The notes beneath the pieces are model-generated. The model was given only the letters and a program-made list of their open reading frames with translations, had not been told where the DNA came from and made no database searches. Both the position numbers and the translations under genes were made by a program. Positions 55,191-63,737 of a stretch of DNA of 64,000 bases are shown piece by piece (the first letter of the stretch is position 1; every line of letters begins with the position of its first letter). Source of the stretch: Mucilaginibacter gossypii (GTDB taxonomy: Bacteria > Bacteroidota > Bacteroidia > Sphingobacteriales > Sphingobacteriaceae); NCBI RefSeq assembly GCF_900100945.1, contig NZ_FNCG01000013.1:152664-216663 (forward strand). Direction: 5' to 3'.

Positions 55191-55586
55191 TTATGCAGCG
55201 GCAGGAGCTGTGTATGTAGCCGGATAAAGTTTACGGAACATCAGGTAGGTAACCGTTACCATGATAAATGCAACGATGGCATCTATGGTGGCAGGAAAAC
55301 CGAGCACAGCGATTTTAGACAAAAAAGCAAATATAATATCGAAGAAAATACCTGCAAATACCCATTCTTTTAATCTAAGCAATATGTTAGGTGTTAAAAG
55401 AACTGCTACTCCCGATAGTTTAGCGACACCAAGAATATAAATAAAGTGTGGAGGATAGCCCAGTTTTAAGGTGATATCCCACACAAACTGGTTTTTGGTC
55501 AGCTCGCCAAATCCGCTTGCTGCAAACCATAATGAAGTCATTGCTGTTCCTATCCAATAGATTGTTTTTACTGTTTTTGTTGTCAT
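55191..55586 (-). CDS. DoxX family membrane protein
   Basis: A 131-residue protein with four hydrophobic helices: IYWIGTAMTSLWFAASGFGE, FIYILGVAKLSGVAVLLTPN, WVFAGIFFDIIFAFLSKIAV and IDAIVAFIMVTVTYLMFRKL. This is the DoxX/DoxD-like pattern. Members are found with thiol or redox enzymes or alone, and their biochemical role is mostly unknown. It stands alone here. Confidence 0.85.
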   Translation of the reverse strand: MTTKTVKTIYWIGTAMTSLWFAASGFGELTKNQFVWDITLKLGYPPHFIYILGVAKLSGVAVLLTPNILLRLKEWVFAGIFFDIIFAFLSKIAVLGFPATIDAIVAFIMVTVTYLMFRKLYPATYTAPAAA

Positions 55587-56021
55587 GATATGTAGTTTTG
55601 AGTTGTTTGATGGCTCAAAATTGTGGCAAAATCAACGGAGATCTAACCACTTTCGGGATGAAGCAGACAAACCGAGCTGCCGGCCGGACAATCCGGGCCC
55701 CAACTTGCATATGTCATTGATACAAACTGCTTCAATATGCTAATTGAAGCCTGACATAAAGCTTTTTGTCCTGTCGATAATGGTTGTAGCGATCCTGGTG
55801 ATAGGCGTATAAACCAAACACGACGGGGGCGGAAAGACGGGTTTTATCCTGCAGTTAAATGGATTAACATGCAATGCCCGGGCCTAATTTTTCAATGTTT
55901 GAAATGTCCGGTTCAGGCACTTCTTTGTCGGGTTAAAGCACTTGAGCTCAACGATGTTTGCACCAGAGGTGCAAAAGGGTTTTAGAAAGGCAGAAAGGTG
56001 TGAGCACCTGCTTTTAAGTAA
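55587..56021. other. Intergenic space, no gene found
   Basis: About 435 bases between DoxX (minus) and the hairpin terminator of the alpha/beta hydrolase. No frame with a plausible start and protein-like composition was seen. The DoxX promoter must lie at its left end. Confidence 0.4.
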
Positions 56022-56070
56022 ACAAAAAACCAGGATAGGAAATGCGTTTTTAACATTTCCTATCCTGGTT
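56022..56070 (-). terminator. Terminator of the alpha/beta hydrolase gene
   Basis: Perfect 17-base arms: 56028-56044 (AACCAGGATAGGAAATG) and 56054-56070. On the minus strand the stem is followed by TTTTGTT, so it ends the gene whose stop is at 56098. Confidence 0.85.
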
Positions 56071-56097
56071 ACCGTGTTATTTCAAAAGAGGGATTAT

Positions 56098-57156
56098 TTA
56101 TCTGGCAAAACTTTCGGCTTCTATAATGGCGTCAGCAAAAGCTTTAGGGGCTTCCTGCGGTAGGTTGTGGCCTACTCCCCCGGTAATAGTGTGATGTGCA
56201 TATTTACCTTTAAAGCGGGCAGCATAATCAGCAGGCTTAGGATGAGGAGCACCGTTGGCATCGCCTTCAAGGGTTACGGAAGGTACAGTTATAGGAGGCG
56301 CGGTTGCTAATTTTCTTTCCATGTCATCATATTTTGCCTCACCTTGGGCAAGGCCCAGGCGCCAGCGATAATTATGGATCACGATAGCAACATGGTCGGG
56401 GTTGTCAAAAGACGGGGCGGTTTGCGCGAAAGTAGCGTCGTCAAATTTCCACTTAGGTGATGCTGTTTCCCAGATGAGCCGGTTAAAGTCACGCCTGTTT
56501 GCCTCGTAGCCCAATTGGCCGCGCTCGGTACTAAAATAAAACTGGTACCACCATGATAGTTCTGCTTTGGGCGGCAATGGTTTTTTATTTGCTTCCTGGC
56601 TGCCTATCAGGTAACCGCTTACCGAAACCATTGCTTTGCAGCGCTCGGGCCATAATGCTGCCACGATATTTGCTGTACGCGCGCCCCAGTCAAACCCGCC
56701 AATAATTGCACGGTCTATTTTCAGGGCGTCCATCAGCGTGATAACATCGGTAGCTATTGCTGCCTGTTGCCCATTCCTGAAAGTTTGTGCCGAAAGGAAT
56801 TGTGTTGTGCCATGGCCGCGCAAATGAGGCACAATAACCCTGTAGCCGGCTTTGGCAAGTATGGCTGATACTTCAGTATAGCTATGTATATCATATGGCC
56901 ACCCATGAAGCAGGATAACAGGCTGTCCGTTTGCCGGGCCGCTTTCTGCGTAGCCAATATTAAGCAGGCCTGCATTTATCTGTTTGATCGAGTCGAAAGA
57001 AGCTGTAGAAAAAAGAGTATTGTTTTGCCGTGCCGGTGAATCTGCCTGTTTGGTTTCGGCTTTAAGTATACCGAGACCGCCTAACTCTGCTGCTGCAACT
57101 GTTAATGCGGAGATACCCAGAAAGCGGCGACGGCTGAATGTTGTTTCGTTGTTCAT
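56098..57156 (-). CDS. Tat-exported alpha/beta hydrolase with Asp nucleophile
   Basis: A 352-residue protein. The N-terminus has a twin-arginine signal (FSRRRFLGISALTVAAAELG). The alpha/beta-hydrolase core shows the oxyanion motif HGWPYDIHSY, the nucleophile elbow IIGGFDWGARTA with Asp156 in place of Ser, and His330 in GVGHNLP. An Asp nucleophile is the mark of epoxide hydrolases and haloalkane or fluoroacetate dehalogenases rather than esterases. The exact substrate is unknown. Export as a folded protein to the periplasm is unusual for this class but known in Bacteroidota. It stands alone. Confidence 0.87.
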   Translation of the reverse strand: MNNETTFSRRRFLGISALTVAAAELGGLGILKAETKQADSPARQNNTLFSTASFDSIKQINAGLLNIGYAESGPANGQPVILLHGWPYDIHSYTEVSAILAKAGYRVIVPHLRGHGTTQFLSAQTFRNGQQAAIATDVITLMDALKIDRAIIGGFDWGARTANIVAALWPERCKAMVSVSGYLIGSQEANKKPLPPKAELSWWYQFYFSTERGQLGYEANRRDFNRLIWETASPKWKFDDATFAQTAPSFDNPDHVAIVIHNYRWRLGLAQGEAKYDDMERKLATAPPITVPSVTLEGDANGAPHPKPADYAARFKGKYAHHTITGGVGHNLPQEAPKAFADAIIEAESFAR

Positions 57157-57486
57157 GTTTTTCGGATTGGTTTGATTAATATTTCGCCTTTAGATGCTTT
57201 CCTCATCGTCGGGCATAACAAAAGTACACCAGTACCAGGATTATGGAAGTGGTTGATGCATGAACCGGGCAAATGGTGACTTCAGTTGGACATATTCCCC
57301 GCCAGATTTGCCATTATCTGAAATTAGTTGGAAGTGGCAGTGCTGGTTGGAGCGCAGTAACGACTAATCCTTACGGTTTACAGTATGGCCAGGTTGTTTA
57401 TACCTCATTATTTTGCTCGTGCGTGTAACAATTAGCAATGATTGCTGTATTTTGCTGAAATTTTCTTGTTAATACGCTGTCTGAAA
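57157..57486. other. Intergenic space between divergent genes
   Basis: About 330 bases between the divergent alpha/beta hydrolase and GH92 genes. No gene, repeat or clear TAnnTTTG promoter was found. Confidence 0.4.
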
Positions 57487-59778
57487 ATGAAGTTCATCTC
57501 CAAAATTGCAAACCGGTTTATTTATATAATTTTCTTGTTGTTTCCGTGGCCGGTTTTTGCCCAAAACCTGGTTAGATATGTACAGCCCATGGCCGGTACA
57601 GCTATTGCCACTACAGCTTCCGCACTAAAACATGGACAGGCGGCTGATACGCGGTTTGCCAACACTATTCCCGCGGTTACTGCCCCCTTTGCCATGACAC
57701 AATGGACACCCGAAACCGAGAGCGGCGAAACCAAGTGCGTACCTCCATATTATTATAAAGACAGCCTGTTCAACGGCCTCCGTGGTTCGCACTGGTTAAG
57801 CGGTTCATGTACGCAGGACTATGGCAGCTTTACCATTATGCCCATCACAGGCAAGCTAACAACAGCTAATTATAGTGCTGCATTTAAACATGTTGATGAA
57901 CTATCGTCGCCGTACCTTTATAGCATAAATCTTAATCAGTATAAAGTGAATGCTGCGGTAACCTCCACAGAGCGTTGCGGCATGATGCAGTTTACCATGC
58001 AGCAGGCCGACAGCCTTTATTTATTGATCAAAGCTAATAGCGATTATCATGAAGGCTTTGTAAAAGTGGATCAACAAAAAGGCGAAATATCGGGTTATAA
58101 TCCTGCTCACCGTATTTACCAGGGATGGGGGAAAAGCGCAGGTTTCAGCGGTTTCTTTGTGATCAGGTTTGAACGGAGTTTAGGTAAAACGGGCACTTTT
58201 GATGGCGATAAAATATTTATTGCAGATAGTATCAAAAACGATGCTGGTACAGGGGTTTATGCCGGATTTAAGCTCAATAAAGGCGAAAAGCTAACGATCA
58301 GGATAGGCACTTCGTTTGCCAGTTTGGAAGGCGCCCGCAAAAACCTGCAGGCCGAGATGCCGGGGTTTGATTTTCATAAGATGGTAGAAAGCAGCAGGGT
58401 AAAATGGGAAAAGGCCTTAGGGCAAATCAACATTTCAACTAAAAATGAGCAGGATAAACGGATCTTTTATACGTCATTTTACCATGCCATGCAGCATCCG
58501 CGTCTTTTTAATGATGTTGATGGCAGATACCCCCGTTTTGCCGGCGATTATCAAATTGAACAATTATCAGGCGGCAATTATTATGATGATTTTTCGATGT
58601 GGGATATTTACCGGGCACAGTTGCCGCTGTTTGAGATCCTGAACCCATCTTTAATCAATAACCTGGCAAAATCACTGATTTTGAAAGGTAAACAAGGCGG
58701 GTGGATGCCTGTTTTCCCCTGCTGGAATAGCTATACATCCGAAATGATCGGCGATCATACGGCTTCTGTAATCAGTTCGGCATATTTAAAGGGGATCACT
58801 GATCTTGACGCTAAAGAAGCTTACCAAATTTTAAGGCATAACGCGTTTGAACTACCTGCCAACCGGGTCGACTATGTAGAAGGCAAGGGCCGCAGGGCAT
58901 TGGGTAGTTATTTAAAATACCGATACATCCCCTTGGAAGATAGCGTACGCGATGCCTTTCATAAAATGGAACAGGTAAGCCGCACAATGGAGTATGCTTA
59001 TGATGATTACGCGCTGGCGCAATTTGCAAAAGCTTTAAAAAAATCTGCTGACTATATCACGCTCACCAAACGGGCAAAATATTATGCCAATGTATTTGAT
59101 GCTACAAGTGGCTTTGTTCGCGGCAAGCATGCTGATGGTACATGGATATCCCCCTTTGATCCTGATAAAAAGGCGACTTATATTACAGAAGGTACCGCAC
59201 GTCAATACACCTTTTATGTACCGCAGGATGTACCCGGTTTGGCAAAGTTGATGGGTGGTGCGAAGAAACTGGAACAGTCGTTAGATAGCCTGTTTGAAAA
59301 AGGCGAATACTGGCATGGCAATGAGCCGGGACACCAGATCCCTTTTATGTATAATTACACATCATCGCCATGGAAAACGCAAGCCGCCGTACGCAAGATC
59401 CTGGCGACAGAATACAGTGATGGTCCGGGTGGTTTGGGAGGGAATGATGATGCCGGCCAAATGTCGGCCTGGTATCTGTTCGCTGCGATGGGTTTTTACC
59501 CGGTAAACCCGGTTTCGGGTGAGTACCTGTTGTGTTCACCTTTGTTTGATAGAATTGCTATCACGCTTCAAAATGGCAAAAAGTTCGAGATCATCTGTCA
59601 TAAACCGGGCCCCAGATCAATGTATATCCGCTCGGTAAAATTGAATGGTAAAATAATGCCTAATAATTTTATCCGTTACAACGATATCAGCAAAGGCGGT
59701 AAGCTCGAAATATATCTGAACGATCAACCGGGAAATAACTGGGCAGTTAAACCATTAAATCAACCTAAGGGGATGTGA
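57487..59778 (+). CDS. GH92 family alpha-mannosidase
   Basis: The ATG at 57487 gives 763 residues with a signal peptide (MKFISKIANRFIYIIFLLFP to VFAQ); an upstream in-frame start adds 15 residues without signal character. The N-terminal beta-sandwich holds YVQPMAGTAIA and FAMTQWTPETESG, and the (alpha/alpha)6 catalytic domain holds GNEPGHQIPFMYNY with the acid Glu613 and GGLGGNDDAGQMSAWYLFAA with Asp654 and Asp655 as the base and calcium region. GH92 enzymes are calcium-dependent exo-alpha-mannosidases, mostly alpha-1,2. It would trim mannose from N-glycans or mannans in the periplasm. It stands without SusCD partners; the Gfo/Idh/MocA gene follows. Confidence 0.93.
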   Translation: MKFISKIANRFIYIIFLLFPWPVFAQNLVRYVQPMAGTAIATTASALKHGQAADTRFANTIPAVTAPFAMTQWTPETESGETKCVPPYYYKDSLFNGLRGSHWLSGSCTQDYGSFTIMPITGKLTTANYSAAFKHVDELSSPYLYSINLNQYKVNAAVTSTERCGMMQFTMQQADSLYLLIKANSDYHEGFVKVDQQKGEISGYNPAHRIYQGWGKSAGFSGFFVIRFERSLGKTGTFDGDKIFIADSIKNDAGTGVYAGFKLNKGEKLTIRIGTSFASLEGARKNLQAEMPGFDFHKMVESSRVKWEKALGQINISTKNEQDKRIFYTSFYHAMQHPRLFNDVDGRYPRFAGDYQIEQLSGGNYYDDFSMWDIYRAQLPLFEILNPSLINNLAKSLILKGKQGGWMPVFPCWNSYTSEMIGDHTASVISSAYLKGITDLDAKEAYQILRHNAFELPANRVDYVEGKGRRALGSYLKYRYIPLEDSVRDAFHKMEQVSRTMEYAYDDYALAQFAKALKKSADYITLTKRAKYYANVFDATSGFVRGKHADGTWISPFDPDKKATYITEGTARQYTFYVPQDVPGLAKLMGGAKKLEQSLDSLFEKGEYWHGNEPGHQIPFMYNYTSSPWKTQAAVRKILATEYSDGPGGLGGNDDAGQMSAWYLFAAMGFYPVNPVSGEYLLCSPLFDRIAITLQNGKKFEIICHKPGPRSMYIRSVKLNGKIMPNNFIRYNDISKGGKLEIYLNDQPGNNWAVKPLNQPKGM

Positions 59779-59909
59779 TAAATGCGCAATCCCGCGTTTT
59801 TTATTCCTTAACCCAGAAATGTTCATTGGGCAGATTAAGTAAAAATCAGATGACGTAGGTGCAGTTTACCCGGAAATATGTAAATTGTCATAAACCAAAA
59901 AACATACCT

Positions 59910-61028
59910 ATGAATTCTCGTCGTGATTTTTTACAAAAGTTGGGCTTATCGGCCCTGGCCCTGCAACTTGTGCCATACTCAGGATGGGCGGCAGGAACAG
60001 ATAAAACCGAACAGGTTTATGACGGCCCGGTATTGCGCGTGGCTATTATGGGACTTGGAGGCTATGGAACCATAGTTGCAGAAGCTATGCGGAAATGTAC
60101 CAAAGCTAAACTGGTTGGGGTAATTAGCGGAACCCCATCAAAAGTTAAAGCATGGCAAAGCAAATATGGCATCCCCGAAAAAAATTGCTACAACTATGAG
60201 AATTTCGACAACATCAAAAATAACTCCGATATCGACGCGGTATACGTTATTACACCCAATGGCTTGCACCACGATTTTGTGATCAGGGTAGCTGCAGCCG
60301 GTAAACACGCTATATGCGAAAAGCCAATGGCCGTGAATGCCAAAGAGGGGCAGGAGATGGTTGATGCCTGTAAAAAGGCCAATGTAAAGCTGTTGGTTGG
60401 CTACCGGATGCATTTTGAACCAAAAACACTTGAAGTGATCAGGATGAGGCAAAACGGCGAGTTTGGGAAGATCAGGTTTTTTCAGGGGCAATGCGGGTTT
60501 ACCATCGGCGATCCCACACAATGGCGGTTGAATAAAAAGCTTGCCGGTGGCGGCTCTATGATGGATATTGGGATCTATGCCATCAACGGATCCCGCTATA
60601 TGACCGGTGAAGAACCGATATGGGTTACCGCCCAGGAAACTAAAACCGATACAGTGAAATTTAAAGAGGGGGTTGATGAAACCATCCAGTTCCAGTTCGG
60701 CTTCCCAAGCGGGGCCGTTGCGTCCTGTCTGTCAACCTACAATATGAACAATCTCGACCGATTTTTTCTTGATGGAGAAAAAGGCTTTGCCGAAATGCAG
60801 CCTTCTACCGGCTACGGGCCAATTAAAGGCCGCACCCATTTGGGCGAACTTAACCAGCCTGTTACCACACACCAAACCGTACAGATGGATGAAATGTGCG
60901 AGATTATATTTAATAATAAAAAGCCCGTTGTACCGGTAAACGGCGAAGAAGGAGTGAAAGACCTTAAAATTATTGATGCCATTTACCTTGCTGTTAAAAC
61001 CGGGAAGAAGGTGGAGGTAAGTGTTTAA
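59910..61028 (+). CDS. Tat-exported Gfo/Idh/MocA family oxidoreductase
   Basis: The ATG at 59910 gives 372 residues beginning with a Tat signal (NSRRDFLQKLGLSALALQLV). The mature part has the NAD(P)-binding Rossmann motif VAIMGLGGYG, the active-site ICEKPMA motif with Lys138, LVGYRMHFEPKTLEVI and GGGSMMDIGIYAINGSRYMT, close to glucose-fructose oxidoreductase, where the tightly held cofactor travels with the folded protein through Tat. It would oxidise a sugar in the periplasm, perhaps at C3. It follows GH92 by 131 bases and may be cotranscribed. The DUF1080 protein at 44463 could use its product. Confidence 0.9.
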   Translation: MNSRRDFLQKLGLSALALQLVPYSGWAAGTDKTEQVYDGPVLRVAIMGLGGYGTIVAEAMRKCTKAKLVGVISGTPSKVKAWQSKYGIPEKNCYNYENFDNIKNNSDIDAVYVITPNGLHHDFVIRVAAAGKHAICEKPMAVNAKEGQEMVDACKKANVKLLVGYRMHFEPKTLEVIRMRQNGEFGKIRFFQGQCGFTIGDPTQWRLNKKLAGGGSMMDIGIYAINGSRYMTGEEPIWVTAQETKTDTVKFKEGVDETIQFQFGFPSGAVASCLSTYNMNNLDRFFLDGEKGFAEMQPSTGYGPIKGRTHLGELNQPVTTHQTVQMDEMCEIIFNNKKPVVPVNGEEGVKDLKIIDAIYLAVKTGKKVEVSV

Positions 61029-61060
61029 TAACATTTAAAGGTAAAAACATACGTAGGTGC

Positions 61061-61170
61061 CGAATTTATTTCGATACCTCACTGGATATTCACGCTTGCC
61101 AGGTTTCACAATTAATTCTTGCAGACCTGTCCGTCGCTTACTTTGGAAATGGGGTGCCGAAATAAATTCG
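61061..61170. repeat. Inverted-repeat element with CGAATTTATTTCG ends
   Basis: CGAATTTATTTCG (61061-61073) and CGAAATAAATTCG (61158-61170) are perfect 13-base inverted arms; both are preceded by GGTGC in the same orientation, so the ends also resemble direct repeats. It lies in the gap between the oxidoreductase and DUF4342 genes and looks like a small interspersed element. Confidence 0.6.
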
Positions 61171-61312
61171 ACATGACGGGTTTGCTTTTTTGTAACCAAT
61201 TGAGAAGCCTTTGCAGTAAGGAAATTAATATTCCACCTGCTATTGGCATATTTAGCCAAACCTGTAACAAGCCGCTGGTATGCTCATCTAAATATAAAAA
61301 CTTAGAAAAAAC

Positions 61313-61579
61313 ATGAGCACCAAAGAAACATTTTCAATTAACGGTGAAGCGTTATTGGGAAAGATAAAAGAGATAATTAACGAAGGTAAAGCCAGCAGGA
61401 TCACCATTTCAGACAAGCACGGTAAAGAGCTAATGACTTTTCCGTTAAGTGTTGGCCTTTTCGGGATGATCCTGGCACCGGTTTTTGCTGCCGTAGGTAC
61501 CCTGGCCGCACTGGTTACAGAATGTACTATAACGGTAGAACGGGAAGAGGAAGACAAAGAAGATACCCCCAAAGAATAA
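61313..61579 (+). CDS. DUF4342 domain protein
   Basis: An 88-residue small protein with the complete DUF4342 pattern: GEALLGKIKEIINEGKASRI (helix), KHGKELMTFPLSVG (beta hairpin), a hydrophobic stretch (MILAPVFAAVGTLAALVTEC) that may be one membrane helix, and an acidic tail. Function is unknown; relatives occur in bacteria and archaea, often alone. The terminator at 61605 follows. Confidence 0.85.
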   Translation: MSTKETFSINGEALLGKIKEIINEGKASRITISDKHGKELMTFPLSVGLFGMILAPVFAAVGTLAALVTECTITVEREEEDKEDTPKE

Positions 61580-61604
61580 GGTATCTTCACAATATGATCC
61601 TGCG

Positions 61605-61638
61605 AAACTAAAGACCTGAAACTTCAGGTCTTTAGTTT
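61605..61638. terminator. Bidirectional terminator overlapping a stop codon
   Basis: AAACTAAAGACCTGAA (61605-61620) and TTCAGGTCTTTAGTTT (61623-61638) are perfect 16-base arms. The right arm includes the dienelactone hydrolase stop codon (61634-61632), so one hairpin serves both convergent genes. Confidence 0.85.
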
Positions 61639-62519
61639 AAATTCTCATTAAAAAAATCTATAGTCCTTTTCCAGGCCAGTTCTGCCGCGGCTTTGTCATA
61701 ACGTGGAGTTGTATTATTATGAAAGCCGTGGTTTGCGTTTTCATAGATATAAGCCTGGTATTTTTTGCCATTCTCTTTAAGCGCTTTTTCGTATACCGGC
61801 CAGCCATCTGTAATCCGGGTATCCAGGGCCGCGTAATGCAGCAATAGCGGCGCTTTAATTTTAGGGACATCCTCAACAGCCGGCTGACTTCCATAAAATG
61901 GAACGGCGGCAGCCAAATCGGGAACACGTACAGCCATCATATTGGCAATTCCTCCGCCAAAACAAAAGCCTACAACACCTACCTTACCATTGCAATCTTT
62001 ATGGTTTTTCAGGTATTCATAGGCAGCTATAAAATCTTCCTCCATTTCGCCTTTATTTCGTTTGGCCTGCATGGTACGCCCTTCGTCATCATTGCCGGGA
62101 TAGCCGCCAAGCGGTGTTAGGGCGTCGGGTGCAAGGGTAATAAACCCTGCAAGGGCAGCTCTTCTCGCCACATCTTCAATATAAGGGTTTAAGCCCCGGT
62201 TTTCGTGAACTACCACTATGCCACCCAGTTTCTTCTTTGCATCTGCGGGCTCTGATAACAGGCCTTTAATTGTACCGCCGCCTTTGGGCGAAGGGTAATT
62301 AATATAGCCCGATTTTAAACGTGGATCGTCGGATTTTACCTGTATGGCACCCTGATAATCGGGCATCAGGAAACTCATTAATGCGGTTACGGTCAGGCCG
62401 CCCACTGCATACATGGAGAGCTTTTGCACAAAGGAGCGCCTGTCGAGGCGGCTATGTGCGTAATCATCATACAGGTCGAACACTTCCTGTTTGATATCTT
62501 CTTTGCTGATTTGGTTCAT
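61632..62519 (-). CDS. Dienelactone hydrolase family protein, exported
   Basis: The ATG at 62519 gives 295 residues; a TTG seven codons upstream is the alternative. Residues about 25-55 (DRRSFVQKLSMYAVGGLTVT, then ALMSFL) form a Tat-like RR signal or anchor preceded by a short cytoplasmic part. The hydrolase domain (about 75-295) holds the dienelactone-type triad Cys186 in GFCFGGG, Asp233 in ALDTRITD and His264 in ANHGFHN, plus VVHENRGLNPYIEDVARRAA. It hydrolyses an ester or lactone; the substrate is unknown. Confidence 0.9.
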   Translation of the reverse strand: MNQISKEDIKQEVFDLYDDYAHSRLDRRSFVQKLSMYAVGGLTVTALMSFLMPDYQGAIQVKSDDPRLKSGYINYPSPKGGGTIKGLLSEPADAKKKLGGIVVVHENRGLNPYIEDVARRAALAGFITLAPDALTPLGGYPGNDDEGRTMQAKRNKGEMEEDFIAAYEYLKNHKDCNGKVGVVGFCFGGGIANMMAVRVPDLAAAVPFYGSQPAVEDVPKIKAPLLLHYAALDTRITDGWPVYEKALKENGKKYQAYIYENANHGFHNNTTPRYDKAAAELAWKRTIDFFNENLN

Positions 62520-62599
62520 ATTTCCGGAGGCTTTGTTCAAATTTACCGGTTAGGTTTTGTTTAGGGTGTAACAGTCTCGTTACCGGTAATGTTTTTTGT

Positions 62600-62890
62600 G
62601 TTGATTGCCAGGCCAACCACCGTTATGGCCGAAATGTTTACCCGCTACGGGACGCCTGAAGAAAAGAAAGAAATTATCGTATTATAAATGCAGAACGGCA
62701 CTAACGGCACTGTTTATATTGGCGATCTGGAAAGCCCGACCGGCTAAATAAACCTATAGAACAAAATATCCAAAAAGTTGGAAAAGTTGCCCTGAGCGAA
62801 GTACAAACCAGAGGCATACCAAAAGATTACCTGAACCTTTCATCTTCATCACCGGGAGCGCACATCGATGCAGGTATCTTTATAAGGTAA
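62600..62890 (+). pseudogene. Possible decayed gene fragments
   Basis: Between the dienelactone hydrolase and DUF1684 genes three protein-like stretches are read on the plus strand: MAEMFTRYGTPEEKKEIIVL (62625-62684), then directly after a stop MQNGTNGTVYIGDLESPTG (62688-62744), and in another frame a run of about 43 codons from 62759 that includes VQTRGIPKDYLNLSSSSPGA and ends at a TAA (62888-62890). They look like pieces of one or two genes broken by a stop and a frameshift. I do not recognise the family. Confidence 0.35.
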
Positions 62891-62925
62891 AAACAATTAA
62901 TGTGCTTATTTAATGCAGATTTGGA

Positions 62926-63528
62926 TCAATGCCCTTTCCCAAAGTTTTTTTCACCCGCTTCAACAGCCATATCAATCCGGTTTTCGTCAGGCGGTTTAGG
63001 GCATGAGTAGCCGCTGCTGAAAGCGCAGTATGGGTTGTAGGCTTTATTGAAATCTATAACAATCGATCCGTTTTTAATGTCTTTGGTGGTAAGGTCGATA
63101 TAGCGGCCTCCGCCATAGGTTTCAGAGCCGTTTGTAGCATTGGTAAAAGGCAGGAACAGGTAATTGCTGAAAGCAGGGTTTTGCGACAGGGCGATGCTTT
63201 TATAAATGGTTAACTGCATTGGTTTACCCTTAAGCTTAAACGAAAGTTGTGCATAACGTACATATTGGCTACCTGCACCGCTGAAGGTAGGTATAATAAA
63301 AGTTGATTGATTAGTCAATAATTCAGCTTTAGCAGTTACGCGGTAGATACTATCGGCATCATAAAACCTTAAAAATTGCAGGTCATCCTGTTTAAGCGGA
63401 GATCGCGGGTCTTTTAAAAAATCATCCTTATAATTTTGCCTGAAGGCAGCAATTTGCTCTTTATGAGTTTGTGCAAAACTGTGTTGGCCAATGAAAAAGA
63501 TAAATAAAAGGACAATGAAATATTTCAT
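62926..63528 (-). CDS. DUF1684 domain exported protein
   Basis: The ATG at 63528 gives 200 residues with a signal peptide (MKYFIVLLFIFFIGQHSFAQ). The rest is the DUF1684 fold: FRQNYKDDFLKDPRSPLKQD at the start, LFLPFTNATNGSETYGGGRY, then VIDFNKAYNPYCAFSSGYSC and PKPPDENRIDMAVEAGEKNF at the end, with a Cys pair that may form a disulphide. The function is unknown; family members are often exported in Bacteroidota. It stands alone. Confidence 0.88.
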   Translation of the reverse strand: MKYFIVLLFIFFIGQHSFAQTHKEQIAAFRQNYKDDFLKDPRSPLKQDDLQFLRFYDADSIYRVTAKAELLTNQSTFIIPTFSGAGSQYVRYAQLSFKLKGKPMQLTIYKSIALSQNPAFSNYLFLPFTNATNGSETYGGGRYIDLTTKDIKNGSIVIDFNKAYNPYCAFSSGYSCPKPPDENRIDMAVEAGEKNFGKGH

Positions 63529-63615
63529 GTGTGGTGCAGGGATTAGGCTCAAAGATAACTTAGATACAATTCAAAAAAAAGCGTCATTTGCGAAGCACGA
63601 AGCAATTCCAGGCTT

Positions 63616-63657
63616 CTGTCCCATCAGGGTCTCTCGCAGAGGACCCTGATGGGACAG
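63616..63657. repeat. Hairpin within an interspersed repeat
   Basis: CTGTCCCATCAGGGTC (63616-63631) and GACCCTGATGGGACAG (63642-63657) are perfect 16-base arms. The preceding GTCATTTGCGAAGCACGAAG resembles the GTCATTGCGA-type repeats common between Sphingobacteriaceae genes. It separates DUF1684 from the IS3-like element. Confidence 0.55.
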
Positions 63658-63737
63658 ACTGTGACGGGAGACAATAACATAACATGTGAGATGCATCGGT
63701 AAAGCCGGACAGTCGAGATGCTTAACTTAGCAAATCA

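Noticed and set aside
55942..56163. Plus-strand frame of 73 codons before the alpha/beta hydrolase
   Set aside because: It crosses the terminator hairpin and the 3' end of the convergent gene and has no family resemblance.
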